Below are positions 7,298-15,136 of a stretch of DNA of 28,129 bases, piece after piece. The DNA is taken from positions 1 to 28,129 of the forward strand of contig JANXVV010000307.1 in assembly GCA_025351525.1 (NCBI GenBank), read 5' to 3'. Both the position numbers and the translations under genes were made by a program. The notes beneath the pieces are model-generated. The model did not search any database, was not told the origin of the DNA, and saw nothing but the letters and a program-made list of their open reading frames with translations. The first letter of the stretch is position 1; every line of letters begins with the position of its first letter. The stretch is from Humisphaera sp. (GTDB lineage: Bacteria; Planctomycetota; Phycisphaerae; Tepidisphaerales; Tepidisphaeraceae).

Positions 7298-8635
7298 TCA
7301 TTCCATTCGTCGCGTGTGCGGCGCAGCCGCATTCATCAGCCCGAGATGCTCCAGCACCCGATCCGTCAGACGATCGACGCTAAACTGCTCGGCCAGAAAT
7401 CGTGTGTTGCCGGTCAACTCAGCGTGCAGCGCGTCGTCGGTGATCAGCCTCTCCAATTGCGTGGCAAGGTCCGCGCTGTCCCATGCCTTGAACATCAATC
7501 CACCGCGACGGCCATCGATCTGCACCACTTCCGTGATCCCGCCGTGATCCGGCACCAGCACCGGGGTGCCGTGGCTCATTGCCTCCGCCGCCACCAGGCC
7601 GAACGGTTCGCGGTGAATGGACGGGTAGACGATGCAACGGCTGCGCTGATAAAGCGCGCTGCGGACCTCGTTGCTCACCCGCCGTTTCCAGAAAACATTG
7701 ATGCGAAGATGTTCGGCGATGTGTTTGCAGGAGTCGGCGTATTTTTGACCGAAGCTGGAACCGCCCACGCAGAGCAGTTGCAGCTTCACGCCGCGCTCGC
7801 GGAGAATTTTTACGGCGTACAGCAGCAGGTCGATCCCCTTCTCCGCATCCTGTCGGCCAAGATAGGTGATGATCGGCAGATCGGGTTTCAGGCTGGGGAA
7901 CAGCCGGGCCAACGCCGCAAAATTGGCGGCGGGATCAGCCGGGGGCTCCTTCGGCATTTCAATTCCAGGATAGATCGACCGCATTCGGTTCAGATCGATC
8001 CCCATCTCCTCGTGCAACCGCTCGGCGTAATCGCGGCTGACGGCAATCGCCGGCCAACCGCTGGCCGCCACCGTCTCGCGCAATCGAAGGTGATAGTCGT
8101 CCAGCCGCCCGATCCGCTCCGCGAAATTCGCGAAAATTTCCTCGCCCTGAAAAGTCACGAGATAATCGAACGCGTGCTTTCGCCGCTCTTTCACCGGCTG
8201 GGCAAACGGGCAGATCATCGCAAACGTCGGCAACAAATGCGTCACCCCATCGCGAATCATGTAAATGCCCAGACGGCGCGACAGCCCCGGATCGCCGTCG
8301 CAAATCGCCCGGCAACAATTCCGCATGATCCGGTTCACATAGTTCGGATGCTTCTGCACAAACCGCCGTCGTCGCGCCGCCGGAAAAAGCGCCGTGGCCC
8401 GGCCCATCGCATCCATCACCGCGCTTGGCCGGTTGAATTGAAAGCGCATCCCGTTGCAAAGCGTGTATTGCGGAATGTCCTTGTCGACGAGTTCGGGATT
8501 GCGTTCCATCATCCAGTAAATGACGACCTTGAACCCGCGTCGGTGCAGCGCGTTGGCAAGCCGCATATCGCGGATGATCGCCCCCTCGTAGGAACCGCTG
8601 GTGAACGCGAGAAAGGCGAAGACGGGGTCGGACAT
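7298..8635 (-). CDS. GT4-like glycosyltransferase
   Basis: This is a 445-residue GT-B fold glycosyltransferase of the GT4 (Glycos_transf_1) type. The N-terminal acceptor half starts FAFLAFTSGSYEGAIIRD. The C-terminal donor-binding half has ITYLGRQDAEKGIDLLLYA, then EPFGLVAAEAMSHGTPV, which carries the EX7E motif, then DHGGITEVV. Such enzymes transfer a sugar from a nucleotide-sugar to lipids or polysaccharides; donor and acceptor cannot be read here. The ATG at 8635 begins a normal first beta strand. A TTG at 8695 would overlap the stop codon of the upstream sigma-factor gene, which could allow coupling, but neither start has a clear ribosome site. It lies 56 bases downstream of the sigma-factor gene on the same strand and is probably cotranscribed. 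Confidence 0.88.
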   Translation of the reverse strand: MSDPVFAFLAFTSGSYEGAIIRDMRLANALHRRGFKVVIYWMMERNPELVDKDIPQYTLCNGMRFQFNRPSAVMDAMGRATALFPAARRRRFVQKHPNYVNRIMRNCCRAICDGDPGLSRRLGIYMIRDGVTHLLPTFAMICPFAQPVKERRKHAFDYLVTFQGEEIFANFAERIGRLDDYHLRLRETVAASGWPAIAVSRDYAERLHEEMGIDLNRMRSIYPGIEMPKEPPADPAANFAALARLFPSLKPDLPIITYLGRQDAEKGIDLLLYAVKILRERGVKLQLLCVGGSSFGQKYADSCKHIAEHLRINVFWKRRVSNEVRSALYQRSRCIVYPSIHREPFGLVAAEAMSHGTPVLVPDHGGITEVVQIDGRRGGLMFKAWDSADLATQLERLITDDALHAELTGNTRFLAEQFSVDRLTDRVLEHLGLMNAAAPHTRRME

Positions 8636-8691
8636 GGCCGAAAGATTAAGCGGAATGCGGTTCGCGGAAAAGGGCGACCGTGCGCAATCGT

Positions 8692-10338
8692 TCAACGCGG
8701 CCGAAAGATGAACTCAGCCGTGGCGCACCCGTCTTTGACAGTCAGCGCCGAATCCTGCTCACCGAACTTTTCATGCCAGGCGTGCAGCGTGTAATCGCCA
8801 TCCGGCAAGCCCTTGGGCAGTGCGAACTTTCCGTCCGCATCGCTGATCGCAAAATACGGGTTGTCCAGCACCGCCACCCAGGCGTTCATCCACGGATGCA
8901 CGTCGCACTTCACGCGGAAGTATTCCACCTCTTTCGGGGTCTTCAACTTCGTGCCGGGATTGATCGTGGGCATCGCCATGTTTTGCGCCTCATTTTTTTC
9001 CGGCAGCGTGTGGATGTTGTGCAGCCAGGCATCGCCGTTTTTCACCACGATCGGTTGACCCACCATCACCGCCACCACATGCGGCTTATATTGGCAGCCC
9101 ACCTGATCGAGCACCGCCGGGTCACTTGCCATCCCACCCGGTAAATCCCGGCCTTCTTCCCGCTTGATCGAGACGACGACATTCGCCAACCCGCGATCCT
9201 TGCCGATGACGACCGTCTCCTGATTCACCGGTTCGCGATGCTGCATCGAGCATTGCGGAAGGCCGTTCATATCGATCTTCATGCTCTCCGGAATCGTCCC
9301 TTCAAATTTCACCCGGCCTGCGACGGAAGCCACGGAAGCGACGGAAGCCGGCAACTCTTTCGGAGCCGGTGACGGTGGATTGACCGTCGGCGGTGCCGCA
9401 GTCTTTTCGATGGGAGCCACGGGCGGTGCGGGGTTCGCAGATGGCGCGATGGGCCCCGCGGCAACCACCGGATCGGAATCGATTCGCACCCCCGCGCTCT
9501 GTCCCAGGACAAAATGCACAATCGCCGCGCCGCCACCCCCGAGGACAACGACGGCGGACAATACGACGGCAACAGTTTTCGCTTTGGCAATAGCCATGAT
9601 TTGACCGGTTCCTTTCGCGATCGACACGGACGCGGACGCGCCGGGCAACAAGCCCCGCGCGGCGGCGAGAGCGGTGCCACTCATCGTGGCCGCCGTCACC
9701 CTTGAAACATCCCCCGCCGATGCCTCCCCGGCGGCCATGAGCGCAACGGTCAGTCCCACCAACGGCACCCGCGCGCCGCGGCGATCGAGTATCCCGCGCA
9801 GCTTGACCAAAGCCCGCTCGATACGCTTGGCCGCCGCCGATTCCGAAATCCCCGCCGCCGTGCCCACCTCGCCCATGCTGCGGCCTTCTAAAAAACGAAG
9901 CGTCACGACCGCCCGATCCGATTCACTAAGCTGACACATCGCACCATCCAGCAGCGGAAGCAAGCGGACCGTTTCATCATCCGACTCATTCTCCCGGTTG
10001 GACGGGTTCATCTCAGCCGCCTTTCGCTCATGCACCCGACGGCGGTTCGCGGCCTTGCGGACGTCGCAGCACGCATAGTGCGTCGCCGCCATCAACCATG
10101 CGGATAACAACCCCGGATTGGAAATGGAACCGGCCTTGCGGGCCAGCAAAATGAAGACGGCCTGCGTGACATCATCGGCTGATTGCGGATCGAAAATTTG
10201 TCGCCGTGCCGCCCCATAAACCAACCGCAGATGGCGTTGGACGAGCCGACGAAAAGCATCGTCCGAACCCGTCGCAACATAATCCGCGATCAGATCGGCA
10301 TCCGTCGCGTCGTCGGGTTGGGGCGGGGTAACAGTCAT
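8692..10338 (-). CDS. Membrane-tethered ECF sigma factor fused to a cupredoxin-like domain
   Basis: This is a single 548-residue frame. Residues 14-100 form sigma region 2 (LRLVYGAARRQIF, SADDVTQAVFILLARKAG). Residues 124-186 form sigma region 4 (LSESDRAVVTLRFLEGRSM and a helix-turn-helix GISESAAAKRIERALVKLR). After an Ala-rich linker, residues 254-279 form one transmembrane segment, followed by a Pro/Ala-rich stalk (290-335). The last 210 residues match the small beta-sandwich/plastocyanin-like proteins common in Planctomycetota, with CQYKPHVVAVMVGQPIVVKN, LHNIHTLP, KCDVHPWM and LPDGDYTLHAWHEKFG. H440 or H443, C478, H481 and M484 could form a type-1 copper site. ECF sigma factors with membrane-spanning C-terminal extensions are known in this phylum. 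That this domain senses copper or redox state is inference. A TlpA-like gene lies upstream on the same strand. Confidence 0.87.
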   Translation of the reverse strand: MTVTPPQPDDATDADLIADYVATGSDDAFRRLVQRHLRLVYGAARRQIFDPQSADDVTQAVFILLARKAGSISNPGLLSAWLMAATHYACCDVRKAANRRRVHERKAAEMNPSNRENESDDETVRLLPLLDGAMCQLSESDRAVVTLRFLEGRSMGEVGTAAGISESAAAKRIERALVKLRGILDRRGARVPLVGLTVALMAAGEASAGDVSRVTAATMSGTALAAARGLLPGASASVSIAKGTGQIMAIAKAKTVAVVLSAVVVLGGGGAAIVHFVLGQSAGVRIDSDPVVAAGPIAPSANPAPPVAPIEKTAAPPTVNPPSPAPKELPASVASVASVAGRVKFEGTIPESMKIDMNGLPQCSMQHREPVNQETVVIGKDRGLANVVVSIKREEGRDLPGGMASDPAVLDQVGCQYKPHVVAVMVGQPIVVKNGDAWLHNIHTLPEKNEAQNMAMPTINPGTKLKTPKEVEYFRVKCDVHPWMNAWVAVLDNPYFAISDADGKFALPKGLPDGDYTLHAWHEKFGEQDSALTVKDGCATAEFIFRPR

Positions 10339-10405
10339 TCCACAAGAGTATGGACGACCGTCATCAAAGCTGACAGGAAAATACCTGAAATCATTTATTA
10401 CGATG

Positions 10406-10492
10406 CATTATTTAGCCGGGCCGCTTGCGGCACGTGTCTAACGGCATACCTTGCCGCTAGACACGGGCCGCAAGCGGCCCGGCTAAATAATG
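10406..10492. repeat. Near-perfect palindrome with 35-bp arms
   Basis: Arms 10406-10440 and 10458-10492 pair over 35 bp with one mismatch (A at 10432 against the C expected from the other arm). The 17-base loop contains a further 5-bp stem (CGGCA/TGCCG). The arms contain GCCGGGCCGCTTGCGGC flanked by an AT-rich end. The element lies between the stop codon of the TlpA-like gene (10508) and the start of the sigma-factor gene (10338), both on the minus strand. It could act as a terminator or be a miniature palindromic element. Confidence 0.92.
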
Positions 10493-10507
10493 TTGCAACT
10501 CCACCGC

Positions 10508-11662
10508 TCAATTCTCTTCCAACATCTTCGGAATCAGTTCCTCGAAATTTTCCTTGGCGGTCACGCTGCGAACGACGCCTTTTTTATCGATCAGAATCAT
10601 CAGCGGAATTCCCTCAATGCCGTTCTGGGTGGCCACGGCGTTCCAACCGGGGGCCTTCTCGTCAAATAACTGGGGCCAGGGCATATCCTTATTTTCCGCC
10701 AGGAATGCGCGGAGCGCCGCCGGATCGCGATCGCAGCTCACACCGACGATTTCAAATCCTTTCCCATGCAAATCCGCATAGGTCTTCTTCAATCGCGGCA
10801 GTTCCGCAACGCACGGCTCGCACCACGTCGCCCAGAAATCCACGAGAATCACCTTGCCCTTCCAATCGGCGGTCGTGAATGGCTTGCCTTCATTCGTCAC
10901 GCTCGCAAACACCATCGCTTTGCCTTCCATCGCCTTGAGCTTTTGCGTCGCGACGATGCTCTCGATCATCATCTTCGCCCGCAGGCCCTTGGCTTCATCG
11001 ACGATGATTTTCTCGGCGGCCTCTTTCAATTCGGGCGACGCCGCACCCTGCTCACTCATCTGCATGAGCTTCATCGCCACGCCGTCATTTTCAGGATTCG
11101 CCTTCAACAGGAGACGCGCCACTTCCAACAACGGCTTCTGTGCGGCGGCGTCCTTGGAATTTCGCCACCAGTTCGTCATCAACAACGCACCTTTGGCCTC
11201 GATCGCTTCGCTCCCCTCGCCGGCGGCCAGCGCGGTGAGGCGGTTTTCTGAATCGGTGTCACCCAGTACCGCCAGCATCGACAGGAATTGCCCATGCACC
11301 GAACCGGATTGCGCCTTGGCCATCGGATCCTGAAGAATCAACTCATCGAAGATGGTCAGAAATTTCTTCATGACCGGAATCCCCTTCGGGGCCAGTTCGG
11401 CCCGCTGCTTTTCATCGCTGAAGGAGGAGGGAGACTTGATCAGTGCGCGCAGTTCGGTGCCGGTTGCATTCAGATCGTTGAGAACAGACTCTTTGGTTCG
11501 AGTGGTGGTCGGCGCGGTGGCCGGTTTATCCGCCATGGGTTTTTCGGCGACAACGGGAGGCCTGGGGGCGTCTTCCGCTAGGATTCCGGCTGCGGGCAGG
11601 CCGACCAGCCCACCGATGAAAAGGCCCATCAACAACCCGCCGCGTCGATTCAAATTCTGCAT
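10508..11662 (-). CDS. TlpA-like thioredoxin-domain protein with long N-terminal region
   Basis: This 384-residue exported protein has a signal peptide (LLMGLFIGGLVGLPAAGILA). A helical region of about 230 residues is rich in Ala, Lys and Glu. A C-terminal thioredoxin domain of TlpA/AhpC-TSA type has VDFWATWCEPCVAELPRL (active-site CEPC at 281-284) and a cis-Pro loop GIEGIPLMILIDKKG. TlpA-like proteins act in the periplasm as thiol reductants, often in cytochrome or copper-centre assembly. The downstream gene carries a putative cupredoxin domain, so a related role is possible but is inference. The ATG at 11662 has AGAGGA six bases upstream; the frame stays open to 12109 without a ribosome site and overlaps the divergent gene. 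Confidence 0.88.
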   Translation of the reverse strand: MQNLNRRGGLLMGLFIGGLVGLPAAGILAEDAPRPPVVAEKPMADKPATAPTTTRTKESVLNDLNATGTELRALIKSPSSFSDEKQRAELAPKGIPVMKKFLTIFDELILQDPMAKAQSGSVHGQFLSMLAVLGDTDSENRLTALAAGEGSEAIEAKGALLMTNWWRNSKDAAAQKPLLEVARLLLKANPENDGVAMKLMQMSEQGAASPELKEAAEKIIVDEAKGLRAKMMIESIVATQKLKAMEGKAMVFASVTNEGKPFTTADWKGKVILVDFWATWCEPCVAELPRLKKTYADLHGKGFEIVGVSCDRDPAALRAFLAENKDMPWPQLFDEKAPGWNAVATQNGIEGIPLMILIDKKGVVRSVTAKENFEELIPKMLEEN

Positions 11663-11870
11663 TGAAATTCCTCTGAGGAGGTGAAAGGTTCTACTGCCAT
11701 CACGCACACGCGACGACGGTGCGGCTGATATTACGTCCACCTTCCAGGAAAAAATACCCTCGATTTTATTTTCTGAATTCGGGAGTGCCTCGCACACGCA
11801 TGGATTCCCATGGAACAAGTTCCATGGGCTTTCCAAATACGATTCTATTTTTCGTCGATCCGTCATCGAA

Positions 11871-11899
11871 TGGACTCCATCCCGTTCTCTGGCTATATT
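11871..11899 (+). promoter_or_regulatory. Candidate promoter of the GT39-like gene
   Basis: A -35-like TGGACT (11871-11876), a 17-base spacer and a -10-like TATATT (11894-11899) lie just upstream of the GTG start at 11922. The -10 matches the consensus at 5 of 6 positions and the -35 at 4 of 6. The rest of the 11663-11921 intergenic region contains no gene that I can see. Confidence 0.4.
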
Positions 11900-11921
11900 C
11901 CCCCCCTCACTCAGGGAGCTT

Positions 11922-13391
11922 GTGAATTTATCGGTGGAAAAAAATCCCCGCGGGCCGGATATCCGGCTCGTGATGGGGGTCGTGTCACTCGCACTTTTGC
12001 TGCGGCTGCTTTTTGTCGCGCAGGTGTTGCGAGAGAACACCCCCGCCGCCATCGCCTCCTTCAATTGGGACAGTCGCGAGTACCTGCACCTGGCCCACAA
12101 TCTCGCCACGCAGGGCCGCTATGTTTACGACCGCGATCCCAATCCCGCAGCGCCGGCCGAGGCGAATGTCGACCCGGACCCGTTTGCACAACACGTATCG
12201 CATCAGGTGTCCCACCACTACGGTTTGCTGCGAACGCCGGGATATCCGGTCTTTTGCGCCATCTTTGAAAAACTGGGATCGTTGACCGGCGGTGTGCTGA
12301 TCGCACAGGCGGTCCTCGGCGCGCTGGTGCCGCTCGGCGTGCTGCTGCTGGGTTTCTCGATCTTCAAAAGCCAGACCGCCGCCGGAGTCGCCGCCGTCCT
12401 GTCGGCCATCTCCTCCACCGGGATCGGTTTGAGTGGAATCTTCCTCGTCGACCTGCTGCTGGCCGTCTGCTTCCTCGGCGGATTTGGTTTGCTGTACGCT
12501 GCCCTCATCGGCCAACGCACTTTGCCTTACTTCGCGTCAGGGATGATGTTCGCCATCGGGTTGCTCATCAAACCCTCGCTGCTCTATTGGCCGATCGTGT
12601 TGCTGCCGATCACTGCATTGCTGGCGAAAGGATTGGATCGCCCGATCGCCTGGCGCAAATTGGCGATCACCGCGATGCTTCCGTGGCTGGCCGCCGGCGC
12701 GTGGTCTTTGCGAAATCGCGTCGTCGAAGGGGGCTTTACGTTTGCCAGCGTCGATGCTCAGAACCTTCGCCATTTTCTCGCACCGCTCGTCGAGGAAACC
12801 ACCAAAGCCGGTCATTCCCCCACTGCGAAAGACGTGTGGCAAAACCATTACTCCGCCCGCAATCGCGATTGGGCCGACATGGCTTCCGGTCAGTTGTCGC
12901 CCATGCAGATCACCGCACGGCAACGGGCCGACAGCCTCGCGATTCTGCTGCATCACCCCTTCCACACGCTCACGGCCATCGTCAAAAATGCGGTCGGCAA
13001 CTCCTTTTCCGGCTGGGCTTACACCCGACTGCAAACGCCCTCGTTCTCACCCATCGAACAAATCGTTCGCCACAGCGACCGCGCTCTTTTCTTCTTCGGA
13101 ATGTTCCCCGCCTACCTGCTGATGCTGTTGGCGATTGTCGAACCACTTTTCAGTGACGAAGGTTTAAGGAACCCCGAGAATCGACGGCGATTCTTTTTGC
13201 ACGCCGCCCTGTTGCTGACGATCGGTTATTTTTTCCTGATCTCCGGCACCTCATTCTCCGCCGGTTTTCGGATTCTTTACCCGGCTGAATTCGCCCTCAT
13301 CCTGTCGACCGTTTCCGGTGGCATGGCGGTCGTGCGGGCAACCGCTCCGGAGATGGAAACCGAACCGGATATGATCGCCGAGCTTCCGTGA
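11922..13391 (+). CDS. Multi-pass membrane glycosyltransferase, GT39/ArnT-like
   Basis: This 489-residue integral membrane protein has about ten hydrophobic segments (for example LVMGVVSLALLLRLLFVA near the N terminus and MFPAYLLMLLAIVEPLF near the C terminus). The first loop has FNWDSREYLHLAHNLATQG followed by LLRTPGYPVF. That arrangement, an acidic residue in loop 1 followed by an R-(T)-P-(G)-Y-P motif, is typical of GT-C enzymes such as the PMT/ArnT (GT39, DUF-type) families that use polyprenyl-phosphate sugars. Donor and acceptor are unknown. GTG at 11922 has AGGGAG just upstream with a short spacer; another GTG twelve bases later is possible. The stop codon is separated by one base from that of prmC on the other strand. 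Confidence 0.75.
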   Translation: MNLSVEKNPRGPDIRLVMGVVSLALLLRLLFVAQVLRENTPAAIASFNWDSREYLHLAHNLATQGRYVYDRDPNPAAPAEANVDPDPFAQHVSHQVSHHYGLLRTPGYPVFCAIFEKLGSLTGGVLIAQAVLGALVPLGVLLLGFSIFKSQTAAGVAAVLSAISSTGIGLSGIFLVDLLLAVCFLGGFGLLYAALIGQRTLPYFASGMMFAIGLLIKPSLLYWPIVLLPITALLAKGLDRPIAWRKLAITAMLPWLAAGAWSLRNRVVEGGFTFASVDAQNLRHFLAPLVEETTKAGHSPTAKDVWQNHYSARNRDWADMASGQLSPMQITARQRADSLAILLHHPFHTLTAIVKNAVGNSFSGWAYTRLQTPSFSPIEQIVRHSDRALFFFGMFPAYLLMLLAIVEPLFSDEGLRNPENRRRFFLHAALLLTIGYFFLISGTSFSAGFRILYPAEFALILSTVSGGMAVVRATAPEMETEPDMIAELP

Positions 13392-13392
13392 A

Positions 13393-14280
13393 TCACTTTC
13401 TTCGGGCAGTCAGCACCCGGTCATTCCCCCCGTGATCCTTCAGCACCCGGACCTCTTCAAAATCGCCGAATCCTCCGGCAACCTCTTTCGCCAGCCCGCC
13501 CTGATCGAATGCGATCTCCAGATAGACGCGCCCGCCCGACACCAACCGATCCCCGGCACCCGCCAAGATGCGCCGGTGCAGCAGAAGGCCATCGGGCCCG
13601 CCATCCAGAGCCAGGCGCGGCTCATAATCCTTCACGCTGCGATCGAGCGCATCGACCTGCGCCGTCGCGATGTACGGTGGATTTCCGACGATCAACTGGA
13701 ACGGCTGACCATCCACACTGTTGACCAGCGGTTCAAAAAGATCCCCCTGCTCGACCGTCACCCGACCGGCGAGCCCGAGCCGTTCGATATTTCGCCGCGC
13801 CACCGCCACCGCTTTTTCGCTGAGTTCCGTCGCGATGACGACCGCGTTTTTCAGGTGGTGCCCGATCGCCGCCGCGATGCAACCGCTGCCCGTGCAGAGG
13901 TCCAGCACGCGCGGCGACTCCATCCCCGCCGTGTGCCGCGCCAATTGCAGCACGTTCTCCACCAGCGTCTCGGTATCCGGCCGGGGGATCAGCACGTCCC
14001 GATTGACCTCGAATTCCAGATTGAAAAAGTGAGCCGTCCCCGAGAGATATTCGATCGGCTCCTGCTCCGCCGCCCTCTGAACGAGGGAGCGGAAGGTCGT
14101 CAATTCGGTGTCGTTGAGCGGGCGGTCGTAATCGGTGTAAAGCCGGATGCGCGGATACATCAACACATGGGCCAGCAGTCGCTCTGCGGAAAGTCGCGGG
14201 GAGTCCACCTGCTTGCGCGTAAAAAACCCCGTGGTCCATTCGAGCAGTCGTCGTACCGTCCATGCGACAGCTTCGGCCAT
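13393..14280 (-). CDS. prmC: Release-factor glutamine methyltransferase PrmC (HemK)
   Basis: This 295-residue protein has the PrmC layout. A helical N-terminal substrate domain (DSPRLSAERLLAHVL, EPIEYLSGTAHFFNLEFEV, VLIPRPDTETLVE) precedes a Rossmann methyltransferase domain with a SAM-binding motif LDLCTGSGCIA (126-136) and the catalytic NPPY (200-203). PrmC methylates the Gln of the GGQ motif in peptide-chain release factors, using S-adenosylmethionine, in the cytoplasm. The usual neighbour prfA is not present. I chose the ATG at 14280. The upstream in-frame TTG at 14316 lies within a -35 promoter element, and the -10 is only seven bases before this ATG, so translation would begin at or near the 5' end of the mRNA. 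The family call is firm. Confidence 0.93.
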   Translation of the reverse strand: MAEAVAWTVRRLLEWTTGFFTRKQVDSPRLSAERLLAHVLMYPRIRLYTDYDRPLNDTELTTFRSLVQRAAEQEPIEYLSGTAHFFNLEFEVNRDVLIPRPDTETLVENVLQLARHTAGMESPRVLDLCTGSGCIAAAIGHHLKNAVVIATELSEKAVAVARRNIERLGLAGRVTVEQGDLFEPLVNSVDGQPFQLIVGNPPYIATAQVDALDRSVKDYEPRLALDGGPDGLLLHRRILAGAGDRLVSGGRVYLEIAFDQGGLAKEVAGGFGDFEEVRVLKDHGGNDRVLTARRK

Positions 14281-14287
14281 AGCTTGG

Positions 14288-14316
14288 ATAGTATAAAGCG
14301 ATCCCGCCGATTTCAA
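14288..14316 (-). promoter_or_regulatory. Promoter for a leaderless prmC transcript
   Basis: On the minus strand TTGAAA (14316-14311), a 17-base spacer and TACTAT (14293-14288) are followed by seven bases and then the ATG of prmC. An overlapping TATACT (14295-14290) is an alternative -10 with a 15-base spacer. Either would place the transcription start at or within a few bases of the start codon. No ribosome-binding site is visible, which fits a leaderless message. Confidence 0.6.
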
Positions 14317-14393
14317 AATAATCGGCGATGGACCCCGATCCCATTCCGTCCCCCCGTCTTTCTTTTTACGTTTTACGAATTACGAATTACCGA

Positions 14394-14936
14394 TCACATC
14401 CTCGGCGCCGCATCCCCATATCCCGGCGGCTTCGGCTTCTTCCCCACCTGCGTGCTGAAGCTCTGAAGGTATGAAACCCACATCATCGACAGACCGAAAC
14501 TGTAAGCCCCCTGAATCACGCTATCCATGTAATGTTGCGTCGGGGGGATGTGATAGCGGTCGGCGCTCAGCCCCTGATAGGTCACCGCCTTCACCGGTTC
14601 ACCTTTGCCGAGGGGGGCGACTTTCACTTCAATCCGCCGATACACACCGATGTCTTTCCCGCCCGGATCCAGCTTGCGGCCCACCTTGGCATCGAGAATC
14701 AGCATGTCCGCTTCCGTTAAATCGAACAGCGCCCCTTGAACATATTTACCCGGATCGTAGACAATATCCGCGATGCCACCGCCCCAGTATTCGCTGAAGA
14801 TCGGGAATGAAAACCGGTAGTTATCCAGCACCCCCGGTCGGCCGGCCTTGAGATTGGGCGAACGGTGGGCGTAATGGCGGCACCATTCCGTCACCGCCCG
14901 CAGATTGATGTTCGATCCGTACGCAAAATACCACAT
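14394..14936 (-). CDS. Gamma-glutamylcyclotransferase-fold protein (AIG2/GGCT-like), atypical
   Basis: This 180-residue protein begins MWYFAYGSN, the signature of the GGCT/AIG2 superfamily, whose members cyclise gamma-glutamyl amines or peptides. Further family features are GRPGVLDNYRFSF, a beta-rich GGGIADIVYDPGKYVQGALFDL and VYRRIEVKV. The catalytic glutamate normally lies in an LDxxEG motif; here the matching stretch is LDAKVG (81-86), with Val at the Glu position. The enzyme may therefore be inactive, or may use another acid. The C-terminal 25 residues are Lys/Pro-rich. The start follows a weak GGA, and a second ATG four bases upstream is out of frame. The gene lies 77 bases upstream of the prmC promoter region on the same strand. 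Fold assignment is good; function is not. Confidence 0.78.
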   Translation of the reverse strand: MWYFAYGSNINLRAVTEWCRHYAHRSPNLKAGRPGVLDNYRFSFPIFSEYWGGGIADIVYDPGKYVQGALFDLTEADMLILDAKVGRKLDPGGKDIGVYRRIEVKVAPLGKGEPVKAVTYQGLSADRYHIPPTQHYMDSVIQGAYSFGLSMMWVSYLQSFSTQVGKKPKPPGYGDAAPRM

Positions 14937-15058
14937 TCATTCGTCCAAACTCACGCCAACCCGCCCACAAACGGTCGCTCGGCATTCTGACGTAAGCAAG
15001 GGTAAAAGAGAAGGGACGTGGCGGGGCCCGTGGTCAGTGAATACAGTTGCCAGTGGTT

Positions 15059-15120
15059 AGTTGCCAGTTGCCAGTGAATACAGAACACGCGGCATTCGCA
15101 TTTACTGGCAACTGGCAACT
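15059..15120. repeat. Inverted repeat with 17-bp perfect arms
   Basis: AGTTGCCAGTTGCCAGT (15059-15075) is the exact reverse complement of 15104-15120, with a 28-base loop. The arm itself holds a tandem GTTGCCA. A partial further copy (GTTGCCAGTG) lies at about 15046-15056. It sits in the 200-bp gap between the LON-domain gene's stop codon (15137) and the GGCT-like gene's start. Confidence 0.85.
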
Positions 15121-15136
15121 GACCCCCCGACCCCTT

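Noticed and set aside
7202..8794. 530-codon plus-strand frame opposite the glycosyltransferase
   Set aside because: Antisense composition and no recognisable domain; the minus-strand GT4 protein explains the stretch.
14281..14316. Upstream TTG at 14316 as the prmC start
   Set aside because: The TTG is part of the -35 element, so it would lie upstream of the transcription start.
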